NCBI GenBank assembly: GCA_037355855.1
Contig: CM074758.1
Coordinates: forward strand, 2,329,001 to 2,393,000
Reading direction: 5' to 3'
DNA length: 64,000 bases
Source: Pseudo-nitzschia pungens
Taxonomy: Eukaryota; Bacillariophyta; Bacillariophyceae; Bacillariales; Bacillariaceae
Shown here: positions 1 through 12,711 of the stretch, piece by piece
Layout: each line of letters starts with the position of its first letter
Position numbering within the stretch: the first letter of the stretch is position 1
Made by a program: the position numbers and the translations under genes
Notes under the pieces: generated by a model
Databases searched by the model: none
Seen by the model: the letters and a program-made list of their open reading frames with translations, nothing else
What the model was told of the DNA's origin: nothing

Positions 1-454
1 TTACCATCCGTAAGGTTACGAGTACGAGTAAGCCATACTTGAACTCGCCGTTCAGATCATCAACTACTTTCGTCTGTAAAAATTGATTGGTTGTGCTCAG
101 CACTAAGTAGAACTGATCTGCTGGTGACAAGTGCAACATAGAATTGATCATTCGAACACAGCGGCGACCATGTCTGAAAAGATCCGACGTCGGTGGTTGA
201 TCGTACAATGTGTGGATCTTCATATTGCATGTAGTATTAGACGACACATGGAATAATTTAAAAATCAAAAATGATCTTCTCTCTATTTTACAGTTTCGAG
301 GCCATTGCCTGATTTCGTTCAGCCTACTAGAGAGGCGTTATGTATCGTAATCTTTCGTCTGTCGAATTCGTACGTGTGATTGGTTGATAGAATATTTCAA
401 ATTGTCCCATTGCAATGCGCTTGCATGTTGAAGTGTTTCTTTCGTCGGCACTCC
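1..454. other. Intergenic, 3' of the reductase gene
   Basis: No coding region is supported. The first 40 bases carry the GTAAGGTTACG/GTACGAGT words that recur in spacers across the window. The remainder is AT-rich and should contain the 3' UTR and polyadenylation region of the minus-strand reductase gene. Confidence 0.6.
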
Positions 455-2009
455 TTAAAGTCTCTTCTGAGATTCGACAGGGTTGGAGAAGACGGCATCA
501 GGCTTAGCGTTGGAGTATCCCTTAATGAGACATCCGATGGTCTCTCCTAGAAGCTTGAGGTCATCAAGAGGGTTGTTTCCTTGGACCTTCTTGTACAAGT
601 AGGAGTCGAAAGTGACTTGTTGGACGTACTTGGAGTCGCAAAGTTCAACGAAAGCTTCGCGAGCACCGTTGTTCGAGTAGAAGACCTTTTGCAAGATGTC
701 CAAGACGGCGTATGTAGGTCCGTAAAGCTTGTCGTACTTCTTGAGGTAAGTCTTCTCGATTTCTTCTTGAGTAGGGAGTCTCTTTCCACCGTCCATAAGC
801 TTGACGATTTCTTCGGCTGCCATTCGACCAGACTTGGCGGCAAAGTAGATACCTTCTCCGGAGCACTTGGTGACATATCCGGCGGCATCACCGACGAGTG
901 CCATACGTCCTTGGACACGACGAGGACGGTAGTGTTCGGGGATGGGGTGGGCTTCAACCTTGATAATCTTTCCTCCGGCAATCTTATCTCCTGCACGGTC
1001 ACGGATGGCCTTTTGGTATTGCTTGATGGCAGGTCGGTTGACAACGGTACCTGTTCCGACACCAACGTGGTCATACTTGGGGAAGACCCATCCGTAGAAA
1101 TCAGGCGAGACATCATCACCGACGTACATCTCTGCCATTTCTTCATAGAAGACCATCTTGTCGTCAGGGATCTTGATACGCTCTTGGAAGGCAATGGCGA
1201 AGTTGTATTCTCCGGCGTCCATGGCTTTGGCAACACGAGAGTTAGCACCATCGGCACCGATGACCATATCGACCTTCATTTCGCAGGGGGTTCCGGATGA
1301 TTTGCCCTCTTCATATTGTTGGTAGTAAAGGGTGTACTGGGATTCGGAGGTCTTGTGGTCAGCAGGGACGTCGATCTTCGTGACAAGCCCGTTGATGGCT
1401 TCAGCTCCGTACTCAATAGCACGGTCCCGGAGGTATTTGTCCATGATTTCACGACGGCACATACCAATGTATTCATCGGGCTGCAAAGTATCGCCGATGG
1501 AGACCTCGGCTCCAGTGGGGGAGACAAGGTTCATTCTTCGAACCTGTTCACGACAGATGACAAACAAGACGAAGAGTGATGATGAGACTCAAGTTGCACT
1601 CAGGATCGTTGTTCTTTTCAAATTAAAATCTTTCGTCCGACAAGAAGGTCTCTGACAAAAATTTGGTGGTCAACGACAACAAAATGAAATGGCATACCTT
1701 GCGGTCGACAACAGTCTCAGGGATGTCGAACTCTCCAACCATGCACAAAGGAATGGCTCCTCCGCAAGGCTTGGCGTTGTCCATCTTACGCTCGAACATG
1801 ACGGTGTCAATTCCCCTCTCTTGAGCAAAGATTTCGGCGGCGCAAGCTCCGGAAGGACCTCCTCCGATGACAGCTACCTTGTAACGCATGTCCATGTTGG
1901 ATCCATTGGAGGCAGCATTAAGGGAAGTCTTTCCGGTGAAGGAAGACGAAGGGGAGAAGGCACTGGCGGCAGTGGCGAAGGTGGCGAGGGCGGCAATGGA
2001 GAATTTCAT
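455..2009 (-). CDS. chlP: Geranylgeranyl (diphosphate/chlorophyll) reductase, plastid-targeted
   Basis: This enzyme reduces the geranylgeranyl chain to phytyl for chlorophyll and tocopherol synthesis, using NADPH and FAD. There are two exons, 1698..2009 and 455..1543. Removing the GT-AG intron 1544..1697 joins VDRK to VRRMN in frame and gives 466 aa, close to the usual family length. The N-terminus MKFSIAALATFATAASAFSP is a signal peptide ending in an ASAF motif, which in diatoms marks import through the four plastid membranes. A Rossmann FAD motif (GGGPSGACAAE) follows at about residue 50, then the family signature around KPCGGAIPLCMVGEF. GDAAGYVTKCSGEGIYFA in exon 2 is the second FAD contact region typical of geranylgeranyl reductases. 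Identity is certain at the family level. No lesion is seen. Confidence 0.96.
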
Positions 2010-3571
2010 GGTTTCTTGTTCTTTTCGCGGTTGATGGAATGGAATTATGAGTCTTTACAGCGTGGAGCAAAGATATCCGATGGAAAGAAAAGAATAATAG
2101 CGAGAGCAAAATCAGGACGAGAGAATCTACCTTCGGAATGATTTTTTTCACCAAACGAAGTTCAACAAAGGCTTCCACGTTGAACGGTCCATCACTCCAT
2201 TTGTAATGTTTACCGACGCACGACGGTCGCCCAGGAGGCGCGTGCCATTGTAAGGTTGAAAATGATCATTTCCCGTAAGACTATCTCTAAAATGAGCGTT
2301 TACTACATAGTACGGAGTTCTAGCGCTCGTAGTATTTTGAGTGATCTTCATTCGTTTTCTCACAAAAATAGTTTCTTCATGGTTGATCATTCCTATGCTT
2401 CATAGATATGTTCTTAATGATAGATCCACGTGGAATAATGCAACTGGATATCTTTTTTTGAGGTTCGTTACTTCGATAATATGACGAACGGAATGATTCT
2501 AAAAAAATTAAAAACTGAACGAATGATGAATGCAAGTAAGTTAAAGTCTTACCTTACTTGTATATTGCAGATACCATCCGCACTAAGTACGTACCGGTAT
2601 GTTCTAGTACGATCTTTTTTCTGTAAAGGAAGGAATTGGATTCATTCTGTTCGACAAGTGCGTCCTTGTACCCGGTACGTACTAAAATATGTTTGCAGCT
2701 GCAGCATAAAAATGCTGTACCGCTACAATCTTACTTGTACAGAACCTAGCCGAAATAATTTTTATTTACCGTACGTATCGAAGTTTCAGAAGACCTTGCC
2801 CACATTATTTTTGCATTGAGTGAATGAAGCGCATGTTTGGAGATGAAAGATTAGAATGTATCAAGAGACGTGAATGATTGGCTGGTGGTTTCTAAATTCA
2901 TTTTGAGGGTCAATACTCCAGGTTTAGCGCTACTAGTGATTAGAATAGCAACTTTTAGTAGCAAATCACGACTACTAGTTGTGAATCATTACTACTACTA
3001 CCAGTACTAGCACTACTACTAAATATTAGAAGAAAAGAAATCCTTCCGTCTAGGAGTATCCAGATTGTAGAGATTGACATAAGATGCAGGGATGATATCT
3101 GTTGCTGACGTTCACACTGCTGGTGTTCACATGATGGACAAGTGGATGACGATAAAGTGATGACTAGTACTAGTAGCATTATGCAACATCATTATGGTTT
3201 TGCTAATCAATCAAACAGTGGAAGAAATCACCTGCCAATCAGATGATGCATGCAATGATACACATGCAGGAATACAACTTTCATTGCCTTCTTTTCACAA
3301 AAGTTAGGAATGACATCTACTCAATCACAAACTAAGTCTGAACGTGTTCCTGATGTGAATCACATTATCATTCTTAGTTTTATGTTTTGTATTTCTCTTC
3401 ATTATCTACTTTGCATCCGTGCATGCAATTCCTACGACGTTGCGAGATTCGTTATACTTTTATTAGCCCATTACTGGTGCTGTCGAAATGACATGCCTTT
3501 TAGCACGGACATATAGCCAGACAATGTGACATTAGAATGATTCCACTTAATAACCATGAAATGAATTTTCT
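2010..3571. other. Intergenic spacer with TACCGTAC words and ACT-rich microsatellite
   Basis: No supported gene. Positions 2560-2780 hold repeated GTACGTACCGGTA/GTACGTACTA words. Positions 2930-3030 form an ACT/TAG-rich microsatellite. The short open frames here have no recognisable domain, and their composition follows the repeats. Confidence 0.6.
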
Positions 3572-4975
3572 TTACAATATTGTCACTTCTCTAATTCCGA
3601 TCCGATGTTCGAACCAAATTCCATTCCTGGTTGGCATATTCTCAAGCCGTCGAACTGTATCGAAGCCTGAAACAATCCTCGCAAAGCATGGTTCTCCTGC
3701 GTGAATTTCAGTGTTGTCTTCAGTGTTTATGTAAAAGCTTGGACTTCCGTCTGCCGCAAATCCAACGGTGTATTTGTCATGAGGAAAATCATGGGAGTAC
3801 TCCCGAAAGGCAACCGATTCTAGACCATGGTCTAAAAATTGTCGTGCCTTTGTGGAAGCCGAACTACCGTCATAAGGAAGTGGGGCCGCCTTCAAAACAT
3901 GGAGAGCATTCAAGATGAAGGAACAACCATCGAGTAGATTTTCCGACACCATTTCCAGAAACGTGTATACAGAGTGAGGCATTATATCAAGGGACGCCAT
4001 TTCTATAATTATTGCGTTCGGTCCACTATCAGCGCGAAGTTCACCTTCAGAACGAACTTCAGGAAAGATCAAGTCCATTTTGACGCGAATAACACCAGAT
4101 CCGTACTTTGCAATGGCATCCTGCTTTGACAGTGCAATAACTTGCGACTTTAGTTTCTCGGCCTGGGTCTGTGATTCTTTGAGCTTGTCTTGGATGTTCT
4201 TCATCTCTTGGATCAGTTCGGGATTGGCAAATGCGGAGGACTGGCTCAAGACGCGTTCCTCTATTTCTTCATCCTCTCGTCTAGCTTCCATTGCATCCAA
4301 CGCCGTTAGTTCACGCTCAAGTAATCGCATTTCATAATCCGCACGTCGCAACTGCCGGTGTACCTTCTCCGAGAATACAACCAGTTCGTCGACCTCTTTC
4401 ACGGTCGTATGTAATGAAGATCTTGCATTACTGTATAGGCAGAAGCCCAGTATACAAAATGCCGTGACGGCAAAGGAAAATGTTGATTTGCGTTTGTGGG
4501 CTGTGAATACCAGACTGCTGCGAAGGGGCAGACCGTTGCTAGTATCTGTCAAGAAAGGAGATGGATTATTGGAATTTCTGTGTTGCTGCTGCTGTGTTCG
4601 ATAATGTTGGTAATATTGATTCTGATGAGTTTCATGTTCTTCTCCTGGTGATTGAGGATTGGCGGGTGTTGTCATCCGATGGAGCGGCGAAGTTGGAGAT
4701 AACCTCTCCCTGCCTTCTTGCAGAGACCGTATTGGTACAAACGAATGGTTCGAGTGATGATCATTTTGCATCCCATAAGAATCACGACCTTGGTCTGCTA
4801 CAGGAATGAAAAACTCGTCAGAACTTGACCTGTCGTCACGAGTACTGTCCAGCATCACGTCAACTGAGCCTGATCTTCTCTTCATTTTGAGGGAGGTTAC
4901 AGCTGATATTTTAGAATTCAGAAAATGATTTGAATAGACTCCAGACCTCTCTTTTTGATTGGTGTTGTGAAGCAT
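3572..4975 (-). CDS. Membrane-anchored coiled-coil protein with a cyclophilin-like C-terminal domain
   Basis: A single exon of 467 aa if the first ATG is used; M31 (MKRRSGS) is an alternative start. Residues 1-160 are hydrophilic and rich in S, Q, N and H. Residues about 165-183 (STFSFAVTAFCILGFCLY) form one membrane span, which suggests a type II anchor in the secretory pathway. Residues about 190-285 form a coiled coil rich in E, K and L. Residues about 295-467 resemble a cyclophilin barrel (IRVKMDLIFPE, PHSVYTFLEMV, GFAADGSPSFYIN, GEPCFARIVSGFDTVRRLE). The usual catalytic FHR...QGGD block is absent, so isomerase activity is doubtful and a binding role is more likely. Residue positions are approximate and no partner can be inferred from the neighbours. 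Confidence 0.8.
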   Translation of the reverse strand: MLHNTNQKERSGVYSNHFLNSKISAVTSLKMKRRSGSVDVMLDSTRDDRSSSDEFFIPVADQGRDSYGMQNDHHSNHSFVPIRSLQEGRERLSPTSPLHRMTTPANPQSPGEEHETHQNQYYQHYRTQQQQHRNSNNPSPFLTDTSNGLPLRSSLVFTAHKRKSTFSFAVTAFCILGFCLYSNARSSLHTTVKEVDELVVFSEKVHRQLRRADYEMRLLERELTALDAMEARREDEEIEERVLSQSSAFANPELIQEMKNIQDKLKESQTQAEKLKSQVIALSKQDAIAKYGSGVIRVKMDLIFPEVRSEGELRADSGPNAIIIEMASLDIMPHSVYTFLEMVSENLLDGCSFILNALHVLKAAPLPYDGSSASTKARQFLDHGLESVAFREYSHDFPHDKYTVGFAADGSPSFYINTEDNTEIHAGEPCFARIVSGFDTVRRLENMPTRNGIWFEHRIGIREVTIL

Positions 4976-6182
4976 GTGTGTTCCGTGGTCAGTGATTCTG
5001 CGTTATCGTTGTCTTCGTGGGTAAGCCTTACAGAAACAATAGGTATTTCTCAATTACTACGTAGTACAGTCGGAGGCCGAAGCGGAGCACGCAAAACTTT
5101 TGGAAAATTGTGGATTTTCGTACAAGTAATGCTGAAAGCCTTACCGTACACGCAAAGTCGCCGCGAAATAATTCGCAGGTCGCCCAGCGGTACCGTAGGT
5201 ATGAATACGGTAGGCGAGAAAGCAAAAGCGTCTTTTTCTTCCATTTCAAGGGTCCTCTGGTCATCATCCAGACGAGGCTTATCATTCTAATCATGAATGA
5301 CTGGAAAATGCCTGTTCAATCATCCAAGCGGGATAAAAATAACTTGTACTCTACAAGGTACGTACAGTACCCTAAAGTACGTATTAATAATACTACGTAC
5401 ACGTACCATACCTAGAATGCAATGGTAATAATGCTGTAATACTACTACTAGTATCAACAGTAGTGATGCTATACTCTTCATGCTCATCTCCTATTGATGA
5501 ATGCTAGTCGTTCTTAAACTAGTAATGTAAAATATGGAACCATGGGATTCTTCTTTGCTCATTGGCTTGTTCTTTGATTTGAGACTATGCTGCTGTCAAC
5601 ATTGTCATCACTGTCGTTTTGGTGTAGTATTTGCTGACACTGATGGATGTGGCAGACATTTTGTCCGCAAGCATCATGTACTTAGTATACTCCTCCTCTT
5701 GGTGCTACTAGTAGATATAGTTACATCCGCGAGGATGGCAAAGAATTTTCGTCCTTTTTTGACTTGATCCTGAGAGAATATATTGCTGAAAACAAGGAGC
5801 AGCTGTAGAAATTCTTCCTCCTGTTGCCAATGAATGGTATTCATCAACTCTTTTCTTCGCATTCTTCTGTTGATCCTCCCAACAAATTAGCAGACTGAAA
5901 AGCGAAAATTGGAAATCATCCTGTTTGTGATTCATAAAACAGTAATAATGTCCTTCTTGAAAACGGATCGCGGGAAATTCTAATGTGCTCAGATGTGAGC
6001 TGAAAACCGAATCTTCATGAGCATTATGAACAAGAACCAGAGGTAGCACACCAACTCTCTATTCCGATATGTAGTAAATGCACGTATGACAAAGACAAAA
6101 CAACAAGGTAATACGTATCAAGCTGTCTTTGTGATTAGTTTTTTTTAATTTACATAGCTACACCGACCTAGTTCGTGGCTAT
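4976..6182. other. Intergenic spacer
   Basis: No supported gene. Positions 5330-5420 contain the GTACGTACAGTAC/ACGTACCATAC word family. Positions 5440-5480 hold TACTACTAGTA-type low complexity. Short open frames on both strands lack domains and a plausible start context. Confidence 0.55.
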
Positions 6183-9100
6183 CTAGAATTGCAGCGAAGT
6201 CCCCCTGCCCGATGTAGTCGATGCCGTTTGATTCTGATTTGAAATGCTTACTTCCGCTGAGGCTTGAGCTCTCCCCGACGCAGGATTCGGGGCAGGCGAC
6301 GCGGCCCCTGAGAGATATGATGTGAAGCCAGAGAGGTAATCAGTTGACGAAGGTGTGCCCGGGGAAGTCCCTGTCCCGATAGCCACAGGTTCTACACCAC
6401 CCCACCATGATAACTTGCTTTTTCCTTGCTCAATCATCCTATAATCATTGTCATCAAATTGAAGTAGCGTCGCTAAAACTGGTAACAAAGCAGCTCGCTC
6501 GCTTGTTCCAGGCGCCTTGGATAAAAATTGCACCACGATGCTTTTCAAATAATCCATATTCACATCTTCTCTTCGTTGGATACGACCTAACTCAGCTACC
6601 TGATCCTCAACTTCTTCTATTTTCTTTTCCGCAGATGCCAACGCACCATCGCGTTCTGTTAATGCTTGGTTCAAACGCGCAAGAGCCTTGTCGCGAATTT
6701 CGATATCCATCACCTTCGCCGTATCACGGTTGCTCTGCATGGCGGCCAACTCGAAAATTTTTCGGTCACTTAAAGAACCTTTATCAACTTCTTGTTGTAA
6801 CTTCTTGTTAGACGCCCGAAGCCTAGCGCATTCGGCTTCATTCTCCTGGATCATCTTTTGAGCGGCAGCACTTTTTCTGGCAGATGATTGCTTGTAATGA
6901 AGAAGTTCGCGCTGCAGATTCTCTATCTGCACGGAGCTCTTTTTCGCGGCTCCCTTTTGAGCTTGTGCAAGATTTTCGACAGCTACCTTCTTTTCCTTCA
7001 GAGCTTTGGCGAGGGAAGACTCGATCTCTTTCAACTTGTTTTCTTTGGATTCGATTATCTCATCTTTTTGGCTGAGATCATATAGAGCGGCTTCCAGCTT
7101 AGCGTTCGCGTCGGTGTTCTTTTCGTTTATCTCTGCAAGCTGAGATTCAAGCATGCCCATCATGGCTGTTCTTTGACCACGATCGCGTTCGCTGGCCTCC
7201 TTTTCACTCTGTAAACGGCTTGCAAGCTGACTATTCTTCGTATGCTCCAATTTGAGTTTATTGATTTGTTGTCTTAATTCAGCAACTTCGCTCTCGGTGG
7301 AAGAAAGTTTGGCTTTTTGCTTCCCGGCTTCCTTCAAAGCAACGTCTTTTGCCTTGATATCCTCGGCCATAGCGTTTAGATTCTGAGTTAATGCTGTAAG
7401 CTTACCATGGAGTTCCTCAGCCTCGTTCGATTTTTGTTTCAGTAGAGATTGGTTCTTTTTCGCTTCAGCTTCCATTGACTTTGCTGCGTCCTTAAGGTTA
7501 TCCTGTTCTGCCAGAAGCGACTGAGTAGCTGACTCGCTGTTTGATATTGTTTCACTGAGAGATTTCTTTGTCGCTTCCAAATCCTTGGTGAGCCGTTGCT
7601 CTCGAGACTTCTGTTCCTTGATTGTTCGATTGAGAGTCACCTTGTCATCTCTTTCCTTTTTAAGAGCGTCATTCATTTGTTTCAGTTGAGCTGCTAATTT
7701 CGCCAACTGCTCCTCTCGTTTTTTGTCCTTTGTCTCAACGCCATCCATCATTGTTTTGGTTTTTGCTCTCTCTTCAACTAGCTTGGCCTTCAATTGATCT
7801 TTCATCTTGTCCACGTGGTCTGCCATCTTCTTTTTCAGATTTTCGATATCCTTGCTGTGTTTCTCCGAAATTGTGGCCTGTTCTTTCTGTGTATTAGCAG
7901 CAGTTTCTGCTATTTTTGATTCGTGTTCTGATTTCAACAGCTCCTTTTCAGCATTGTGTTTTTCTAATATTTTGGTCAAAGCGGTGTCATGTTCTTCCTT
8001 TAGTGCGGTTCTCAACGCATCCAAGGCCTTGTCAAGCTCTTTTTCTTGCGTTTCAGACAAATCCTTCAGCTTTTTCTCTAGAGATATCTTCTCCTCTTCA
8101 AGTGATGCGTGCTTTTCCGACATTTCTTGAACTCTAGTCTCATTATCCGTTCTGACATCTACGAGCTCCTTTTCCTTCTGTGCTATCGTTCCTTCGAGCT
8201 CTTGTAATTTTTGCGATGAATCAGACGCACTAGTCTGAAGATTCCTTTTCAAATCCGCAAGGTCCTTCTTGTGACCTTCTTCAGCTTTTGCTCTGGATTC
8301 TTTCAATTCCTCAAGCTTATTAGTCTTATCTGCGATATCTTTCTGCAGCTCGTTCATCTTTTCCGCAGTGACTGCGCTTGCTGATTTCAATTTCTCAAAT
8401 GTCGCTTTGTATTTTTGTTCGGATACCGTCTGGGATTTTTTCAACTCCTCCAGTTCAATTTCTTTGTCTTCTAAACTTGTCTGGAGTTCCTTTAGCTTCT
8501 CGGCACTTTCCGAAGCATTAGACTCAGTGGACGATTTGAGTCCATCAATAACCTTCGCGTGATTTTCTTCGGCCCTCGCGTGGACTTTTTTCAACTCATC
8601 GAGTTCTGAGTTTTTGGCTTCAATACTTTTTTGAAGTTCTTTAATTTTTTGGTTGCTATCTAAGGCGAAAGAGTTCGCAGATGCTTTGATTTTGTCGATG
8701 GTGTTCTCGTAATCTCCTCTCGAAGTCTCTAGATCTTTTTGCACTTTCTCGAGCATTGCGTTCTTCTCAGCTATGGCACTTTGAAGTTCGTTCATCTTCT
8801 CGGTAGTTGCCGAAACGTCCGATATAGCAGATGATTTTATATCTTCAATAGCTTTCTGATGATCATCTTTCAAGGTCACCAACCGCTTTTCAGCTTCTAC
8901 AAGGTGGTCTTTCAGATCAGTAACTTCCTTCAATGAATTCGATTTTTCGGTCTCTCGAAGCTTGCTCATCTCCTCTGCTTCCAACTTTAATTTCTCAGTT
9001 TGCTGCGTCAAAGAAGAAATCCTATCCTCTAGTTGCTTTGTAGAGTCAGATCGTCCTTTTTCTGCCTCTTCTTCCTTTGACTTCAATTCCGAAAGCAATT

Positions 9101-12100
9101 TCTTCAACTCAGCGATTGTTTTCTCATTTTTCCCCTTATCGGTCTCCTTTGTTTTTTCCACTTCCTCCAGGGTGATTTTCAACTTCTTCATTTCTTCTGA
9201 CAAAGTGGTATTCTTTTCCAGCATTTTTTTCTCGACCTGTGATGAGTTCTCCTTCGCCTCCGATAGTTCGGTTTGAAGAGCAGCACTCATCTTCGATCGT
9301 TTTTCTTGCTCTTGTTTTATTTCTTGCTTTGCATCGTCGAGTTGTTTCAATAGATTTTTATTTTCCTGCGATAATGCTGCAGTATTGCTTTCTAGCTCTC
9401 TGGACCTCTCTGATGCAACCTTTCCGACCTCTTCTAGCTTTGACCTCGTCGATGAAAGTTCTTGCTGTAAATCTTCTCGTTTCGACTCAAGCTTCTTAAT
9501 TTTAGAGTTGTTTTCTTGTTCGTTTGAAGCAAATTTTTCCTCCATCGCTTTGTGAGCTTTCTCTAAACGATTATATTTTGCCCTGAACTCTGACAGTTCT
9601 TGTATGTTCTTTTGAAGCTGATTCAACTTTTCATCTTGTCGCACCTGTTGATCCTTCATCATTTTCTCGTACGACTCCCTCTGCTTCGACAACGACTCCT
9701 CAATTGCATTTTGCGAGTCTTTCTCTCCATCCTTCGCAGAAGCGAGGATCGCTTCTTTTTCGTTCTGAAGGGCAGAGAGTTTTGACTTCAAGCTTGCTAC
9801 TTGACCCTCAAGGTCCTTTCCGTGATCCACGGACGAAATGTGCTCACTCTTAATTTGTTCTGTCTCTTTTTCGAGTAAGTCTATCTGACTCTCGAAGCCT
9901 TCCTTCATCGAGTCAATTTGTTCCTTGGATTTTGCGTTGGCTTCCTCGACCGCTTTCTCCAACGACAATCTTCCCTCTTCTCTAGCTTTTTGAACTTCAT
10001 TTGCTGTATTCTTCTGCGAATCTTCTTTGAGGTTTTTCATCGCTTCTTCGAGCTCGGTTCTAATTCTCGAAACTTCTGTCTCTCTTTCAGCGTTAGCTTT
10101 CTTCGTAATTTCCTCTATTTGGTTCTTGGTACTGACATCCATCAACCCTCGGACTTTCGCGATTTCTGCCGTGTGAGACTCTTGAAGCTGTTGTCTTTCT
10201 GTGTTGGAGGATTCTTTGAACCTCTCTTCCATCCCAGCGATCTCCTTTTTGTGCGTCTCCTCGACATTTTTTAATTTTTCCAGTAGCTCCGACTTCACCT
10301 TTACCAGTTCGTCCTCGACTGATTTGAGTTTCGTCGCGCTTTCCTCCATCGATTTGGTTGCAGATAAAGACGCCTCACTGGTTGCATCTTTCAACTGTTT
10401 CGCCGCTTCACTTTGCAGCTTTTTGATCTGTGATCCATGATTTGCCTTTTCTTCTTCCAACTTTGTTCGAATGTTGTTGACTTCTTTTTCCATCTCTTCT
10501 CGAATGGATGCCTCGGTTTCCTTTCTGGCAACTTCGACGGCGTCCTTGAGTTTTTGTGCGGACGTCAATTGAAATTTCTTGGCTTGAGAGGCGAATCTTT
10601 CTTTTAGTGCTTGCAGTTCGTTTGACTTGCCATCCTCGCTGGTCTTGGCAAGCTTCGCTTTCTCCGCTGCGTGGACACTTTCGAGCTCGGCCTTCGTCTT
10701 TTCGACAGTTGCCTCCAGCATCTTCTTGGATTCCTCCAGTAATTGTTGTTTTTGCTTCTTCAAATTCTCCTCGAACTGTTTTGTGGATTGTTCGAGTTTC
10801 TTTTGCTCTTCTTCCAAAGATAGTTTCGATGACTCCATTAGTTTTGTCCTTTCGTGCTCAAATTGTTGTGTCAACTCGGCACGCAGCTTTTCCAATTGTG
10901 CATTGCGCTCTTCTGTCACTTTCTCGTTGGTTGCCGTCTCTAATTCACGATTTGATTTTGCAATCTCCTCTTTCGCGCGTTGCAGCTGTTCCTCCGTTTC
11001 TTTCTGCCATTCTTTCTGTTTTGCCTCGAGATTGGCACTGTGTTGCTTTTGTAACTCCTGCATCTTTGTTTGCAATTCTTGCTGATGTTTTTGGGTAACA
11101 GTGGCTTGTGACTTCGAAAAGCTCTCGGCAGCTTTGGCTTCTGATTCCTTCAGGCTTTGTTCCAGCTTTCGTTCGAACTCTGTCTCGACACGAATCATTT
11201 CTTCTTGGTGTTCTCTAGTCTGCAGTTGCATCGTCGACAACAATTTGTTGATTTTCTCGTTGCTAGATTTGCTTGCTTCTTCCGCCCCCTCCCGTTTCGC
11301 TTTCTCCACGGCCTGGGCCAAACTTGCCTTGAAATCTTGGACTTCTTTGAGGTGGCTCTCTCCTGCCTTTTGGATTGCCTCCTTCTGTTCTGTTTCTAGT
11401 TTCTGCTTGTATTCTAGTTCTAGTTTCTGTTTCAACGACTCCATTTCTTGAGCATGCACTTGCTTTAGGTCGTCCACTACCGCATTGGATGCCGCGTCAT
11501 CGGTTGCGGAGGTTGTCGCCTGTTGTTTTTCCATGAATTCTTTTTCGGCTTCTTCCCTTGTTTCCTTCTTGATCTTTTCGAGTTCCACGGACCTTGCTGC
11601 CGCAACCTTCTTCTTAAAATTGGCAAGCTGCATGGCCGCCACCTTCTTGAGCTTTTCGATTTCGGCGGCGTGTTTCTGTTTCAATTGACCCACTTGATCC
11701 GGTGCGGATCCTTCGACACCGGTGGATTGATTGCTTTGAAGCTTGGCAATTATTTCGTCCTTTCGAGCAATATCTTTCCGGTGTTGTTGCGTCAACGACT
11801 CTCTGAGAGCCGTCATGGCTCGGTCGTGCTCTTGTTTGAGCTGTTCGTCTCCGGTACCACTACTTCCGTTTGCTTTCGGTGGAGGCGGCGTTTGCGACAA
11901 GGCTTGTTTGAGGGCCAATACCTCTTGTTCCTCCTGGGTTTCCATTTCCTTCCATAATTTTGATAGATCCTCGACGGGCATTTTGGACAGGGCCGCACTC
12001 CCGTCGCTGGTCTCGTCACCATCGAGCAGCGGCGTCGGACGCTTGGTCATGACCGACGAGTTGATTACCAGCGATTTGAGCTGGTCGCGTTCTTTCTCCG

Positions 12101-12711
12101 TCGTTTGCAGCTTTTCGGTCATCTGTGTCCGCAGCATGCTCAGCGCCTTGACCTTTTTGTTCATTTTCGTCAGCACCTCGACGAGTTCCTCTTTGCTCGC
12201 CGATGCGAACGCTGGTGGGACCCGGCGATGCGGCCGCCGCCGATGGTGTCGATGCTTCCGGCGCTTTTTTCGGAGAGGGAGACGACGCATCCGGAGCCTC
12301 AGCTTTGGCACCGTGTTTCGAACCGTGCTTCGACAGGGACAACGAAAAGCCGTGCTTCGAACCGTGCTTCGACAACGACAGGCCTTGCTTGGACTTTCTC
12401 ATTTCCGCATTTCTGGCAGCCGCATCGGCCACATTGGTTTTCATCTCACCGACCGAAGATGCCACATTGTTCCCGATTTCCGAGGCCTTTTCTTTGAGGG
12501 AGGCCAAATTCATACCGAAGCGGTTGCCGAACCCGCCGCCATTTGGTTTCTGGAGTGAGCCGCGAATGACGTTTGATCCACCAATCGAGACGCAAGAATC
12601 CGTCAGATAAACGCTGCTTTCAGTTCCGCGCAAAAGATGACATTTCCTTCCATATCCCCTGGCACATCAGCCAATAGATACACAAACACAGTCACCTACC
12701 TCGGACGACAT
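6183..12711 (-). CDS. Giant coiled-coil golgin with C-terminal GRIP domain (one surplus base near 12217-12223)
   Basis: A long Golgi tether, predicted at about 2125 aa. Nearly the whole protein is heptad-rich coiled coil (K/E/Q/L). About 120 residues from the end lies a GRIP-type domain (MDYLKSIVVQFL, ERAALLPVLATLLQF), which in golgins binds ARL1 on trans-Golgi membranes. I infer a tiny first exon 12700..12711 encoding MSSE, with donor GTAGGT, a 150-nt intron 12550..12699, then exon 6183..12549. The N-terminal part reads in one frame (LASLKEKASEIGNN, then two LSLSKHGSKHG repeats) up to about 12223. The rest reads in the +1 frame starting at FASASKEELVEVL. The spliced length is a multiple of three plus one, so exactly one base is in excess around GGGTCCC. 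The cause may be an assembly error or a real shift. The start exon is inference; the GRIP assignment is strong. Confidence 0.85.
12310..12395 (-). repeat. Tandem coding repeat (SLSKHGSKHG) in golgin N-terminus
   Basis: The protein motif SLSKHGSKHG occurs twice, with the bases TGCTTCGAACCGTGCTTCGA repeated on the plus strand. It lies just upstream of the frame change in the golgin gene. Repeat slippage or mis-assembly here is possible. Confidence 0.7.

Noticed and set aside
581..1300. Long plus-strand open frame opposite the geranylgeranyl reductase
   Set aside because: It is antisense to a strongly conserved exon and shows no domain; codon structure of the true gene keeps it open.
2990..3030. 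ACT-rich run as a possible minisatellite-encoded gene
   Set aside because: Short, irregular low complexity with stops in most frames; only a microsatellite.
12214..12223. Ten-base GT...AG segment (GTCCCACCAG) that would repair the golgin frame if spliced
   Set aside because: Far too short for a spliceosomal intron; treated as coincidence and reported as a one-base excess instead.
7807..12558. Many plus-strand open frames (Ser/Phe-rich) over the golgin
   Set aside because: Antisense shadows of a K/E-rich coiled coil; the composition (S, F, L) is what antisense of AAG/GAA codons gives.
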